The translations under genes were made by a program, and so were the position numbers. From NCBI RefSeq assembly GCF_001182745.1, contig NZ_LN868938.1, forward strand, positions 3,038,001 through 3,102,000: DNA of 64,000 bases. Reading direction: 5' to 3'. Shown in pieces: positions 1-7,950 of the stretch (within the stretch, counting starts at the first letter, position 1; every line of letters starts with the position of its first letter). This DNA is from Nocardia farcinica. GTDB lineage: Bacteria > Actinomycetota > Actinomycetes > Mycobacteriales > Mycobacteriaceae. The notes beneath the pieces were generated by a model, which saw only the letters and a list, made by a program, of their open reading frames with translations, did not search any database and was not told the origin of the DNA.

Positions 1-62
1 TCAGCTATCCCTGAGCTGACCGGTGCGCGGGCCGTCCCCCTGCGGTGCGCGCACAGTCGAGT

Positions 63-96
63 CGATGCCGCCGGGCTCCCCTTCCCGGCGGCATCG
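63..96 (-). terminator. Stem-loop downstream of the sulfur operon
   Basis: A perfect 13-bp inverted repeat (CGATGCCGCCGGG at 63-75, CCCGGCGGCATCG at 84-96) encloses an 8-nt loop, 18 bp beyond the last stop codon of the minus-strand operon. There is no U-run on the minus strand, which is common for actinobacterial terminators. The first 62 bases of the window hold no gene that can be supported; bases 1-19 form a small inverted repeat (TCAGCT, 7-nt loop, AGCTGA). Confidence 0.7.
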
Positions 97-114
97 TTCG
101 TTGTCCGGCTCCGA

Positions 115-1056
115 TCAGGAGGGTACGGCGGTGCCCGTCACCGCGTCCGCGACCCACGGCAGCACCGCGTCGCGCACCCGCACCGTGCGTGGCAGCAACC
201 CGTTGGCGGCCAACAGGTCCGCCGCCCGCTGCTGCTCGTCGAGGAAGGACTCGTCCACCGGCCGCACCCCGAAGGGCCTGCCGCGCAGAGCCGCCTCCCA
301 CGCGTCGAGGTCGGCGGCCGCGCCGCGCGCGTGGGCGTCGTCGACGAAGTACCGAGCCGCCGCGCGCGGGTTCTCGGTGATCCACGCATCGGATTCCTGG
401 AGTGCGGCGAGGATTTCGGTGACCGCCGCGCGGTTGTGCTCGGCGAAGTCGCGGCGGGTGAACCACAGCGAGGGATGGCTGAACAGCGGCTCGGTCGCCA
501 CCAGGGTGTGCAGCTCGGTGGCGGCCTCCACCGCCGCCAGTCCCGGATACGCGCCCACCCACGCGTCGAGCGAGCCGTCCAGCAGCGCCGCTCCGCCGTC
601 GTGCACGTCGGTGTCGACCGGGACGACGTCCGACCAGCGCAAGCCGGCCCGGTCCAGGGCGAACAGCAGCAGCGTGGTCTGCCAGGAACCGTGCGCGATG
701 CCGACCCGCTTGCCGCGCAGATCGGCGGGGGTGCGAATACCGCTGTCGGCCTTGGTGACCAGCCTGCCGTTCTCCACCCGCGGGCCGGAGATGCCCAGGT
801 AGACCAGATCGCGGCCGTGCGCCAGGCCGGTGATCGGCGGGGTGAAACCGGTGCCGATCACGTCGTAGCCGCCCTCGGTGAACAGCCAGTCCGAATGCAG
901 GGTCGGCAGCCCGGACCGGGGGTCGACCCGGGCGGCGGCGGGCAGCGCGCGCAGGTCGACCCATTCCACTTCGGGCAGCCGCCGCTCGAGGATGCCGCGG
1001 TGGCGCAGGACGAACAGTGAATTGTTGTGCGGGAAGTACCCGACGCGAATGCTCAT
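115..1056 (-). CDS. ABC transporter substrate-binding protein, sulfonate/nitrate (NMT1/SsuA-like) family
   Basis: This 313-residue protein has the fold-defining pattern of SsuA/TauA/NMT1-type binding proteins. It opens with a strand-like segment (MSIRVGYFPHNN) and has TPADLRGKRVGIAHGSWQ near residues 108-125 and a later segment on DAWVGAYPG. It has no signal peptide or lipobox, so it would remain cytoplasmic unless the start is wrong. A lipoprotein homologue with a proper export signal is encoded at the other end of the operon. The gene starts 19 bp after the aldolase stop and is the last gene of the operon. It may act as a cytosolic ligand binder or be a paralogue retained for another organosulfur compound; the family call is firm, the ligand is not known. 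Confidence 0.85.
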   Translation of the reverse strand: MSIRVGYFPHNNSLFVLRHRGILERRLPEVEWVDLRALPAAARVDPRSGLPTLHSDWLFTEGGYDVIGTGFTPPITGLAHGRDLVYLGISGPRVENGRLVTKADSGIRTPADLRGKRVGIAHGSWQTTLLLFALDRAGLRWSDVVPVDTDVHDGGAALLDGSLDAWVGAYPGLAAVEAATELHTLVATEPLFSHPSLWFTRRDFAEHNRAAVTEILAALQESDAWITENPRAAARYFVDDAHARGAAADLDAWEAALRGRPFGVRPVDESFLDEQQRAADLLAANGLLPRTVRVRDAVLPWVADAVTGTAVPS

Positions 1057-1075
1057 GGGAGTGCTCTCCTGGGGG

Positions 1076-1783
1076 TCAGATCAGGCCGCGGCGGCGGGCC
1101 TCGTCGGCCAGGCCGGTACGGCCCCACTGCACGGCGAGGTTGGACGGATCGAATTCGACGGAGCCGCCGAGGGTTTCGGCGATGGCCTGGTATTGCGCGC
1201 CCTCTTCCAGCAGCACCACGAACTTCGCCAGCTCGAGCAGACCGGACCGGCCGATCACGTTCGCGCCGCCGTTGGCCTCGAAGATGGCGACCAGGTCGGG
1301 GTCCTCGGCCAGCCGCTGGAGGATGAACTCGCCCGCACCGATGCTGCGGTCGATGTGCGGCGGGATCTCCCGGGAGAGCGTGAGCCGCTGCGCCGCGGCG
1401 TAGCGGATGGGCAGGGTGCGGTGGGTCTGCGCCCAGCCGCCCAGCCACGGGCTGTGCACGTGCACCACCGAGGTGATCTCGGGATGGCGGCGGAACACCT
1501 CGGCGTAGCCGGTGACGAATCCCGCGGGGCCTGCACCGTCGAGCACGGTGCCGTCGAAGGTGGCCACGATCGGGCGCACGGTCGGGTCATCGGCCCAGGG
1601 CCCCGGTGCGTTGAGTGCGACCGCGATCTCCTCGCCGGGCACCCGCTCGACGAAATTGACGGTGCCGTTGCCGGTGACGGTGCCGGTCTCGCGGAACACC
1701 CGCAGGGCCCGTTCGGCGTCACGGGCGGCGGCCGCGGCGAAGTCGGCGACGGCGGCGGGCAGCCGGGTCTCGGTGGTGGTCAT
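1076..1783 (-). CDS. Class II aldolase/adducin family protein
   Basis: A 235-residue protein of the class II (zinc-dependent) aldolase family. Histidines at about 108 and 110 (VVHVHSPW) and 143 (EIPPHID) fit the metal-binding histidines of fuculose-phosphate-type aldolases. A second ATG lies 15 nt upstream at 1798 and overlaps the preceding stop as ATGA. The start at 1783 is preferred because AGGAG lies 5 nt in front of it. Its place between flavin monooxygenases and a sulfonate-type binding protein suggests it handles a carbon fragment released after desulfonation; that role is inference. Confidence 0.85.
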   Translation of the reverse strand: MTTTETRLPAAVADFAAAAARDAERALRVFRETGTVTGNGTVNFVERVPGEEIAVALNAPGPWADDPTVRPIVATFDGTVLDGAGPAGFVTGYAEVFRRHPEITSVVHVHSPWLGGWAQTHRTLPIRYAAAQRLTLSREIPPHIDRSIGAGEFILQRLAEDPDLVAIFEANGGANVIGRSGLLELAKFVVLLEEGAQYQAIAETLGGSVEFDPSNLAVQWGRTGLADEARRRGLI

Positions 1784-1794
1784 GAGGTCTCCTG

Positions 1795-2964
1795 TCATCG
1801 GACGACGGTGAGGGTGTCGGTACGGGCCTGCGGGGTGAGGCGGGAGCGGCCGAGCAGCGGCAGCACCTCCTCGCCGACGCGGTAGGCCTCCTCGAGATGC
1901 GGGTTGCCCGCGAGGATGAACGCGTCGACGCCGAGATCGATGAGCTGGTCGAGCCGTTCGGCCACCTGCTCGTAGCTGCCGACCAGCCCGAAGGCGGGTC
2001 CGCCGCGGATGAGGCTGAAGCCGCACCACACGTTGGGCGAGACCTCGAGATCGCGGTAGCCGGTGATGGTCTCGGGCACCCAGCCGGCGATCCTGGCGGC
2101 TCCGACGGAGTCGCCGCGGGCGGCGCGCTCGGCGGCGCCGCGGTCGACGAAGGCCCAGCCCTGTTCGATCTCGGCCCAGGCGGCTTCTTCGGTGTGCCGG
2201 GCCAGGATGTCGATACGCACCGCGAATTTCGGTGTCCTGCCCAGTTTTTCGGCATGGGCGCGGACACCGTCGAATTTGGCGCGCAGATCGTCGAACGGTT
2301 CCAGCCAGGACAGGTAGTAGTCGGCGTGCCGCCCGGCCGCCGCCACCGCGGCAGCGGAGGATCCCGAGAAGTACACCTCGGGGAACGGCTGCCCGGCCAG
2401 CCCCGGCGGCAGCGCCGCACCGCGCGTGGTGAAGAACCGCCCGCTGTGGTCGTAGGGCTCGCCGTCCCACACCCCGCGCAGCACGTCGAGGAACTCGCTG
2501 GTGCGCGCGTAGCGGTCGTCGTGGGCGACCTTGTCGCCCCACCACAGCTGCGCCGGTCCCCCGCCGCCGCTGATGATGTTGTAGACCAACCGTCCGCCGG
2601 TGGCCCGTTGCAGGCTCGCCGACATCCGCGCCGCCTGCACCGGGTGCAGGAAGCCGGGCTGGAAGGCGACCATGAACCGGTAGGTGGTGGTCTCGCGGGC
2701 CAGCGCCGCCGACACCGCCCACGGATCGTCGGTCACCGGGAAGGAGGGCAGCAGCCCGCCGAGGAAGCCCGCCGATTCCGAGGCGCGCGCGACGGCGGCC
2801 ATGTGGTCGATGTAGCCGTAGTCGTCGAGGTGCCCGTCCCGCACCGCCGGGGCGATGTTGCCCGGCCCGTAGCCGTTGGCGTGGCCCCGGTTGTAGCGGC
2901 GCGGGGTGCGCAGCGACGCGTGATCGCCTTCCATGCCGATGCGCCAGTAGATGTCGATGGTCAT
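1795..2964 (-). CDS. LLM-class flavin-dependent monooxygenase, SsuD-like
   Basis: This 389-residue protein belongs to the bacterial luciferase-like FMNH2-dependent monooxygenases and is closest in pattern to alkanesulfonate monooxygenase SsuD. Visible features are the glycine-rich FMN/phosphate segment at about 132-140 (SGGGGPAQL), followed by HDDRYARTSEF, and the C-terminal GLVGSYEQVAERL segment shared with its upstream neighbour. Such enzymes cleave C-S bonds of sulfonates or oxidise sulfones using FMNH2 and O2 supplied by a separate reductase, which is not in this operon. A GAGGAGG Shine-Dalgarno precedes the start by 7 nt, and the start overlaps the upstream stop as ATGA. The substrate is unknown. 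Confidence 0.88.
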   Translation of the reverse strand: MTIDIYWRIGMEGDHASLRTPRRYNRGHANGYGPGNIAPAVRDGHLDDYGYIDHMAAVARASESAGFLGGLLPSFPVTDDPWAVSAALARETTTYRFMVAFQPGFLHPVQAARMSASLQRATGGRLVYNIISGGGGPAQLWWGDKVAHDDRYARTSEFLDVLRGVWDGEPYDHSGRFFTTRGAALPPGLAGQPFPEVYFSGSSAAAVAAAGRHADYYLSWLEPFDDLRAKFDGVRAHAEKLGRTPKFAVRIDILARHTEEAAWAEIEQGWAFVDRGAAERAARGDSVGAARIAGWVPETITGYRDLEVSPNVWCGFSLIRGGPAFGLVGSYEQVAERLDQLIDLGVDAFILAGNPHLEEAYRVGEEVLPLLGRSRLTPQARTDTLTVVR

Positions 2965-4064
2965 GCCGGTACCTCCTCGGCGCCGGTGAGCGTGCGCCCG
3001 GCCGGATCGGCCAGGTGCAGCAGGTGCTCGCCCGCCCGGTGCACTTCCTCGATGTGCGGGTGGCCGCCGAGCACCACCGTGTCGATGCCCGCCGCGGCGT
3101 AGTCGCGCAGTCGCGCCGCCACCTGTTCGTAGCTGCCGACCAACCCGACCGGATGCGGGTAGCCGAAGGCGGCGAAGCCGGCCCAGCGCCCGTCGCCGAG
3201 GTCGAGTGCGCGCGCCTCGGCGATGTCGCGGCCGGTTTCCCGCCACTGCCGGTGCACCCTGGCCCAGGCTTCCCGTTCGGTCTGCCTGGCCACCACCGGC
3301 AGCTCCAGACCCGCGCGCACGGTGCGGCCCACGGCCGCCGCGCGGTCGCGCAGCTCGGCGAGCGCGGCGGCGGGACCGCGCGCCGACTCGGTGAAGACGT
3401 GCAGGTCGCCGTGCCGTGCCGACAGGTCGAGTGCCTCGGGGGCATCCCCGCTCAGCTGCACCTGCGGGAACGGCAGACCGGACAGGATGCCGCGGAATCC
3501 GCCGTCGATCACGTGGTAGTGGTCGCCGTCGAAGTCGAAGCCCGTGCCGTCGAACCCGGAGCCGGGCACGGGCTCGGCGTTCCACACGCCCCGGGCCACG
3601 GTGAGGAATTCGGCCGCCCGGGCGTAGCGGTCCGCTCCGGTCACGGTGTCACCGCGCGCGGCCGCCTGCGCGGCGTCGGTGTCGACCGCCAACCGCCAGG
3701 CCAGCCTGCCGCGCGAGAGTCGTTGCAAGGTGGCCGACATCTTCGCCGCGTACACCGGGGTACCGAAGCCGGGCTCGAACTCGACGACCACCGTCGCGTA
3801 GCGGGTCGCGCGCAGCGCACCGCCTGCGACGATCCAGGACTCCTCGCCGAGCGGGTCGTACGGCGCGAGCACGCCGTCCAGCCCGGCCAGTTCGGCGGCA
3901 TCCACGATCTGGGCGAGATCGTCGAAGGGGCCGTAACGGCCGGGTCGCGGATCCGTGGCGGGGGTCGTCGGCGGCGGGCCCCCGAAACCGCCCCGGTGCC
4001 GCGACTCCGGCCGGGCGCGCCTGCCGTCGCCGCGGGTGGGCAGCCGCCACAGGAACGCGGTCAT
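2961..4064 (-). CDS. LLM-class flavin-dependent monooxygenase (second paralogue)
   Basis: A 367-residue luciferase-like monooxygenase, clearly diverged from the downstream paralogue. It lacks the glycine-rich SGGGG segment and has AVDTDAAQAAARGD in its place, but keeps DRYARAAEFLTVARGVW and the shared GLVGSYEQVAARL tail. The N-terminus is short and Arg/Gly-rich. It overlaps both neighbours by ATGA (4061-4064 and 2961-2964), which implies coupled translation with the desulfinase. Two LLM enzymes with one desulfinase suggest successive oxidations of one organosulfur substrate, or two components of a broad-range system. No flavin reductase gene is seen here. Confidence 0.85.
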   Translation of the reverse strand: MTAFLWRLPTRGDGRRARPESRHRGGFGGPPPTTPATDPRPGRYGPFDDLAQIVDAAELAGLDGVLAPYDPLGEESWIVAGGALRATRYATVVVEFEPGFGTPVYAAKMSATLQRLSRGRLAWRLAVDTDAAQAAARGDTVTGADRYARAAEFLTVARGVWNAEPVPGSGFDGTGFDFDGDHYHVIDGGFRGILSGLPFPQVQLSGDAPEALDLSARHGDLHVFTESARGPAAALAELRDRAAAVGRTVRAGLELPVVARQTEREAWARVHRQWRETGRDIAEARALDLGDGRWAGFAAFGYPHPVGLVGSYEQVAARLRDYAAAGIDTVVLGGHPHIEEVHRAGEHLLHLADPAGRTLTGAEEVPA

Positions 4065-5083
4065 GCCGCCGCCCTCTCGGCCTCGACGAGTTCGCGCGCG
4101 CGATCCAGCGGTTCGGTCGCCACCCAGGAGCCGAGATCGAAGTCGGCGGCGAGGAATCCGTGGGTGTAGAGGAACTGCTTCTGCACACCGAGGAGTTCGA
4201 GCCGCTCCGCCGACAGCGACGGATGCAGGCCGCGGTGGAAATCGGCGCCGTACGCCGCGTGCACCCCGGCCGGGCCGGACAGCGTCTCCCGCTGCAACAC
4301 CGCGCGCACGCCGTCGAGGTTGTCGGCGGCCCAGTCGGCCGCGCGCAGGCTCTGCGCCAGGAAACCGACGACCACCTCCGGGTGGTGTTCGAGCAGGTCG
4401 GCATGCACCGTGATCGGGCGCGGGGTCCCGTTGTTGACGCGCAGCCGCCGCTCGGGGGTGGCGTCCAGATCGACCGCGACCCGCAGACCGTGCTCGGCGG
4501 CCACCTCGGCGGCCCGCGCGCCCTTGACGTAGATGGCGTCGACCCGGCCGTCGAGCAGTTCGGCGACGCCCCAGGTGGTGCCGCGTTGCCGCTGAACGTC
4601 GTTGCGCACCTGCGGATTTCGGTCCACACCCACCTCCACGACGGACACGTCGGCGAGGGTGTGCCCGCTCAGCCGCAGCGCGTTGGCGAAGCCGTGCAGC
4701 GCCATCGCGCGGGGGAAGCTGCGCGCCTGGTCGGCGGCCCAGCCGGGGACACCGATCCGCAGACCGGCCAGCTCGGCCGGGCTCGCGACCGGCGAATCCG
4801 GGCCGACCAGGATGGCTTGCGCCTCGTCGATCCAGGTGAGCCCGATCAGGCGGGTGGGCGAGCCCTGCGCGCGGGCGGCCAGCGCGGGTACGTTGCCGCC
4901 CTCGCGGATCAGGCTCGGCAGGTCGTGCAGGAAGTGATGGCCGGCCAACTCGGGGCCGGCGTCCTGCAACACGCCGAACTCCAGGCCGGCGGCCGCGGCC
5001 GTCTCGCCGAGCCAGCCGAGACTGTGTGCCAGGCCGCTCGCGGTGGGGACCGGGCAGCGGGTGTACCAAAGGGTGTCGGTCAT
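4061..5083 (-). CDS. DszB-like aryl/alkyl sulfinate desulfinase
   Basis: A 340-residue protein resembling 2-(2'-hydroxyphenyl)benzenesulfinate desulfinase DszB, which removes sulfite in the 4S dibenzothiophene pathway. The N-terminal LWYTRCPVP lines up with the DszB active-site segment LTYSNCPVP, placing Cys10 on catalytic Cys27. HHFLHDLPSLIREGG lines up with the DszB stretch carrying His60 and Arg70, giving His50 and Arg60. All three catalytic residues are therefore kept. The fold is that of periplasmic binding proteins, so a binding-protein role is the alternative, but the cysteine argues for an enzyme. The gene is coupled by ATGA overlaps to the ATPase upstream and a monooxygenase downstream. 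Confidence 0.8.
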   Translation of the reverse strand: MTDTLWYTRCPVPTASGLAHSLGWLGETAAAAGLEFGVLQDAGPELAGHHFLHDLPSLIREGGNVPALAARAQGSPTRLIGLTWIDEAQAILVGPDSPVASPAELAGLRIGVPGWAADQARSFPRAMALHGFANALRLSGHTLADVSVVEVGVDRNPQVRNDVQRQRGTTWGVAELLDGRVDAIYVKGARAAEVAAEHGLRVAVDLDATPERRLRVNNGTPRPITVHADLLEHHPEVVVGFLAQSLRAADWAADNLDGVRAVLQRETLSGPAGVHAAYGADFHRGLHPSLSAERLELLGVQKQFLYTHGFLAADFDLGSWVATEPLDRARELVEAERAAA

Positions 5084-5817
5084 GAAGCACTCCTGATGGG
5101 GCGGCGGTCGGGGCCGCCGACTCCGAGATGGGCGAGGAATTCGGTCTGGTAGCGCAGGATGTCGGGGTCGGCGCGCTCGCGCGGACGGGGCGCGGTGATG
5201 GCGGTGTCGACCGCGAAGCGGCCGCGGTCGAGCACGATCACCCGGTCGGCCAGGCGCACGGCCTCGTCGACATCGTGGGTGACCATCAACACGGCGGGGC
5301 GGTGCCGGGCGACCAGATCGCCGACCAGGTCCTGCATCCGCAGCCGGGTCAGCGCGTCGAGCGCGGCGAACGGCTCGTCGAGCAGCAGCAGCTCCGGCTC
5401 CCGGACCAGCGCCCTGGCCAGGGCGGCACGCTGTGCCTCACCGCCGGAGAGCGTGGCGGGCCACTGGTCGGCCTTGCCGTCGAGCTGCACCTCCGCCAGC
5501 GCGGCCAGCCCGGCCGCCCGGTTGCTCCGGGTACGGCGCAAGCCGACGAGCACATTGGCGAGCACCCGTTTGGACGGGATGAGCCGAGGTTCTTGGTAGA
5601 CGGTGGTCCGGCGGCCCGGTACCAGCACCTCGCCCGCGTCGGGGACCTCCAGCCCGGTCAGCAGCCGCAGCAGCGTGGTCTTGCCGGTGCCGCTGGGCCC
5701 GAGCAGGACCACGAACTCGCCGCGGCGGATGGTCAGGTCGACCCCGTCGAGAACGGTCTTGTCGCCGAAGGACTTCCGCAGTCCGGTGATCGAGACCGCG
5801 ATCGGTTCGGTGCTCAT
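5080..5817 (-). CDS. ABC transporter ATP-binding protein, SsuB-like
   Basis: The 245-residue ATPase subunit of the organosulfur importer. It has Walker A GPSGTGKT at 40-47, Q-loop Gln75, ABC signature LSGGE at 123-127, Walker B LLLLDEP at 143-149 and the switch histidine in MVTHD. Size and motifs fit the SsuB/TauB/NrtD group. The start ATG at 5817 overlaps the permease stop (ATGA), and the end overlaps the desulfinase start. It should energise uptake through the adjacent permease with the lipoprotein encoded at 6664-7698. Confidence 0.92.
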   Translation of the reverse strand: MSTEPIAVSITGLRKSFGDKTVLDGVDLTIRRGEFVVLLGPSGTGKTTLLRLLTGLEVPDAGEVLVPGRRTTVYQEPRLIPSKRVLANVLVGLRRTRSNRAAGLAALAEVQLDGKADQWPATLSGGEAQRAALARALVREPELLLLDEPFAALDALTRLRMQDLVGDLVARHRPAVLMVTHDVDEAVRLADRVIVLDRGRFAVDTAITAPRPRERADPDILRYQTEFLAHLGVGGPDRRPIRSAS

Positions 5818-6662
5818 CGGATCGCCACCTGCTTGCGCCAGGGCATCGCGAAACGCTCGAGCAACCGGACCAGGCCGTCGAAGACCAGGCCGAGCAGCGC
5901 GTAGAGCACCACGCACAGCACCATGTAATCGGTGCGGTTGTACTCCTGGGCCAGGGTGACCAGGTAGCCGACGCCCTCGCGGGTGCCCACCTGCTCGGCC
6001 GCGATCAGGCCGGTGATGCTGATCGACAGGCACACCCGCAGCGCCATGAGCACGCCGGGCAGTGCGGAGGGCAACACCACCTCGCGCACCAGCCGCGCGC
6101 CGGAGAGCCCGAACCCCCTGGCCGCCTCGACCATCTTGCGGTCGACGTTGCGCACCCCGAGATAGGTGTAGGCGTACATCGGCGCGACGGTGGCGACCGC
6201 GATGAGCAGGATCTTGTACAGCTCGTCGATGCCGAACCAGGCGATGAACAGCGGCACCAGCGCCAGGAACGGCACGGCGCGCAGGATCTGCATGGTCGAG
6301 TCGACCAGTTCCTCACCGAGCGCGGACAGGCCGGACACCAGCCCGAGCAGCAGCCCGGCCGAGACGCCGATCCCGACGCCGAGCGCCGCCCGCACGAACG
6401 AGGCGAGCGCGAAGTCGATCAGCTGACCGTTGCCGAGCAGTTCGGTGAACGCCGTCCACACCGCGGGCGGTCCGGCGATGACCCGTTCGGAGATCGCCCC
6501 GGTGGCCGAGCCGATCCACCACGCGGCCACGAACAAGGCGGGCAGCAGGAAGCGCAGGGGCACCGACACCCACGCGGGCCGCGACCGCTCGGTGCGCGCG
6601 CGAGGCGCGGTGAGCGGGGTGGCCTGCGCGGTCGCGGGCAGTGGCGGGGTGAGCACGGCCAT
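5814..6662 (-). CDS. ABC transporter permease, SsuC-like
   Basis: A 282-residue inner-membrane permease of the binding-protein-dependent (BPD) type 1 family. A TM segment follows an Arg-rich N-terminus (about 34-50). The coupling-loop EAA motif appears near residue 180 (VEAARGFGLSGARLVREVVLPSALPGVL), as in SsuC and TauC. It starts one base after the stop of the binding-protein gene and ends in an ATGA overlap with the ATPase. The predicted substrate is a sulfonate, sulfone or sulfinate, judging by the operon's enzymes. Confidence 0.92.
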   Translation of the reverse strand: MAVLTPPLPATAQATPLTAPRARTERSRPAWVSVPLRFLLPALFVAAWWIGSATGAISERVIAGPPAVWTAFTELLGNGQLIDFALASFVRAALGVGIGVSAGLLLGLVSGLSALGEELVDSTMQILRAVPFLALVPLFIAWFGIDELYKILLIAVATVAPMYAYTYLGVRNVDRKMVEAARGFGLSGARLVREVVLPSALPGVLMALRVCLSISITGLIAAEQVGTREGVGYLVTLAQEYNRTDYMVLCVVLYALLGLVFDGLVRLLERFAMPWRKQVAIR

Positions 6663-6663
6663 G

Positions 6664-7698
6664 TCAGCTCCCCGCCCGCACCGCGACCAGCTGATCCCGG
6701 GTCAGCTTGGCGCGCAGATCGTAGAAGATGTCCGCCGGGGTGATGGCGCGGCTGATCACGCCGTTGGCGAGGAAGATGTCGACCACGTCAGCCAGTGCCT
6801 CGGCATCCTCCTGATCGGGCAGGTGCGGGACGGTCGCCTCGCCGCCGACCCGCAGTGCGTCGGCCAGGCGCTGGCCGCTCAGCGCGCGCGGCCCGGTCTG
6901 CTCGAAGACGTTCTCGAACTCGGCCGGATTCGCCCGCTGGCGCTCGCTGAGCTGCTGGAGCACCTCGAGGTACTTCGCGGCGATGTCGGGGCGCTCGTCG
7001 AGCACCTCGGTGCGGAACACCACCACGGTGTTGTCGCGCGAGCCGATGCTCGCCTCGGTGGCGATCTCGACGCCACCGTTGGCCTTGGCCTCCTGGTAGG
7101 GCACCAGGAACGAAGCCCAGGCGTCCACCTTGCCGGTGGCGAAGGCCGAGGCGGCTTCCTTCTGTTGCAGCGGCACCCGCGTCACCTGGTCGGCCGGAAC
7201 CCCCGCCTGCGCCAGCGCCCGCAGCAGGATGTACTCCCCCTTCGCGGCCGGGTTGACCGCGACCCGCTTGCCGACCAGGTCCTGGACCGAGCGGATACCC
7301 GACTGCGGGGTGGCGATGATGCCGCTCTGGTCCTTGCCCGCCGGGTCCTGCACGGCGACGATGCGCACGCCCACGTCCTTGGACAGCGCCCCGACCACCG
7401 GACTGAAGGCGGCACCGGACACGTCGAGTTCGCCGGTGTTGAACAGCTTGAGGTTGGAGCTGAAACCCGGTGTGCTGTTGACCCATTCGACCTTGGCGCC
7501 GAGCGGGGCCAGCGCCGCGTCGAAGAGCCCGTCGCGCTTGCCGACGGCCAGCGGACCGGAGTTGCCCGGGTCGGTCACCTTCAACACGAAGGTGCCGGAA
7601 TCGGACCCCGCGTCCGGCTCGGAGCCACACGCGGCGACGAGTGCGACGACGGGGGCGACCGCGAACGCGATGCGCAAGAAGGCGCGCCTGCGGGACAT
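6664..7698 (-). CDS. ABC transporter substrate-binding lipoprotein, sulfonate type
   Basis: A 344-residue SsuA/NMT1-type binding protein and the first gene of the operon. The N-terminus has a twin-arginine-like RRAFLR motif followed by a hydrophobic stretch and a lipobox ending VAAC, so Cys24 should be lipidated. The mature part carries SVQDLVGKRVAVNPAAKGEY and VDAWASFLVPY, typical of the family. AGGAG lies 9 nt before the ATG. This is the membrane-anchored receptor that delivers substrate to the permease and ATPase encoded just downstream. Confidence 0.9.
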   Translation of the reverse strand: MSRRRAFLRIAFAVAPVVALVAACGSEPDAGSDSGTFVLKVTDPGNSGPLAVGKRDGLFDAALAPLGAKVEWVNSTPGFSSNLKLFNTGELDVSGAAFSPVVGALSKDVGVRIVAVQDPAGKDQSGIIATPQSGIRSVQDLVGKRVAVNPAAKGEYILLRALAQAGVPADQVTRVPLQQKEAASAFATGKVDAWASFLVPYQEAKANGGVEIATEASIGSRDNTVVVFRTEVLDERPDIAAKYLEVLQQLSERQRANPAEFENVFEQTGPRALSGQRLADALRVGGEATVPHLPDQEDAEALADVVDIFLANGVISRAITPADIFYDLRAKLTRDQLVAVRAGS

Positions 7699-7778
7699 CG
7701 TGGGTGACTCCTGTTCGGGGAAGTGATCGAGCGAATGCCCTCGCAGCGTAGGGACGACGGTCACCGACCCGACAGGGA

Positions 7779-7808
7779 ATGCTTGCCGAAGATCGGAAAG
7801 GTTGACAA
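7779..7808 (-). promoter_or_regulatory. Possible promoter of the sulfur operon
   Basis: On the minus strand, TTGTCA (7803-7808) and AAGCAT (7779-7784) are separated by 18 bp, about 80 bp upstream of the first gene. The -35 element sits in the palindrome GTTGACAAC (7801-7809). A GGAAAG half-site (7795-7800) lies in the spacer and repeats an arm of the inverted repeat near the iclR promoter. The assignment rests on motif fit only. Confidence 0.35.
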
Positions 7809-7889
7809 CCGGCCCTCGTTGGACATAGGGGCATCGATCGGCCAAATTACGCACCCGATCTCCGGCGATCCCCTCCGTGAGCGCCCGCG

Positions 7890-7908
7890 CTTTCCACATG
7901 ACGGAAAG
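7890..7908. promoter_or_regulatory. Candidate IclR operator
   Basis: An inverted repeat, CTTTCC (7890-7895) - 7 nt - GGAAAG (7903-7908), lies 8 bp upstream of the putative -35 of the iclR-type gene in the divergent intergenic region. Its position fits autoregulation and joint control of the sulfur operon. No experimental support is available from the sequence. Confidence 0.4.
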
Positions 7909-7916
7909 TTCCCGGG

Positions 7917-7944
7917 TTGTCCACAAGGTCGGCTGTGTTACCGT
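7917..7944 (+). promoter_or_regulatory. Leaderless promoter of the IclR-family gene
   Basis: TTGTCC (7917-7922) and TACCGT (7939-7944) are spaced by 16 bp. The -10 ends 6 nt before the GTG at 7951, so transcription would begin at or next to the start codon. No Shine-Dalgarno sequence precedes the GTG, as expected for a leaderless actinobacterial mRNA. Confidence 0.55.
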
Positions 7945-7950
7945 CGAGCC

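Noticed and set aside
1798..1798. ATG at 1798 as the aldolase start
   Set aside because: It overlaps the upstream stop, but the AGGAG ribosome-binding site lies between it and the ATG at 1783, which is therefore the better start.
7723..7950. Extended N-terminus of the IclR-type protein
   Set aside because: The upstream part of the frame has no similarity to IclR proteins and covers the divergent promoter region.
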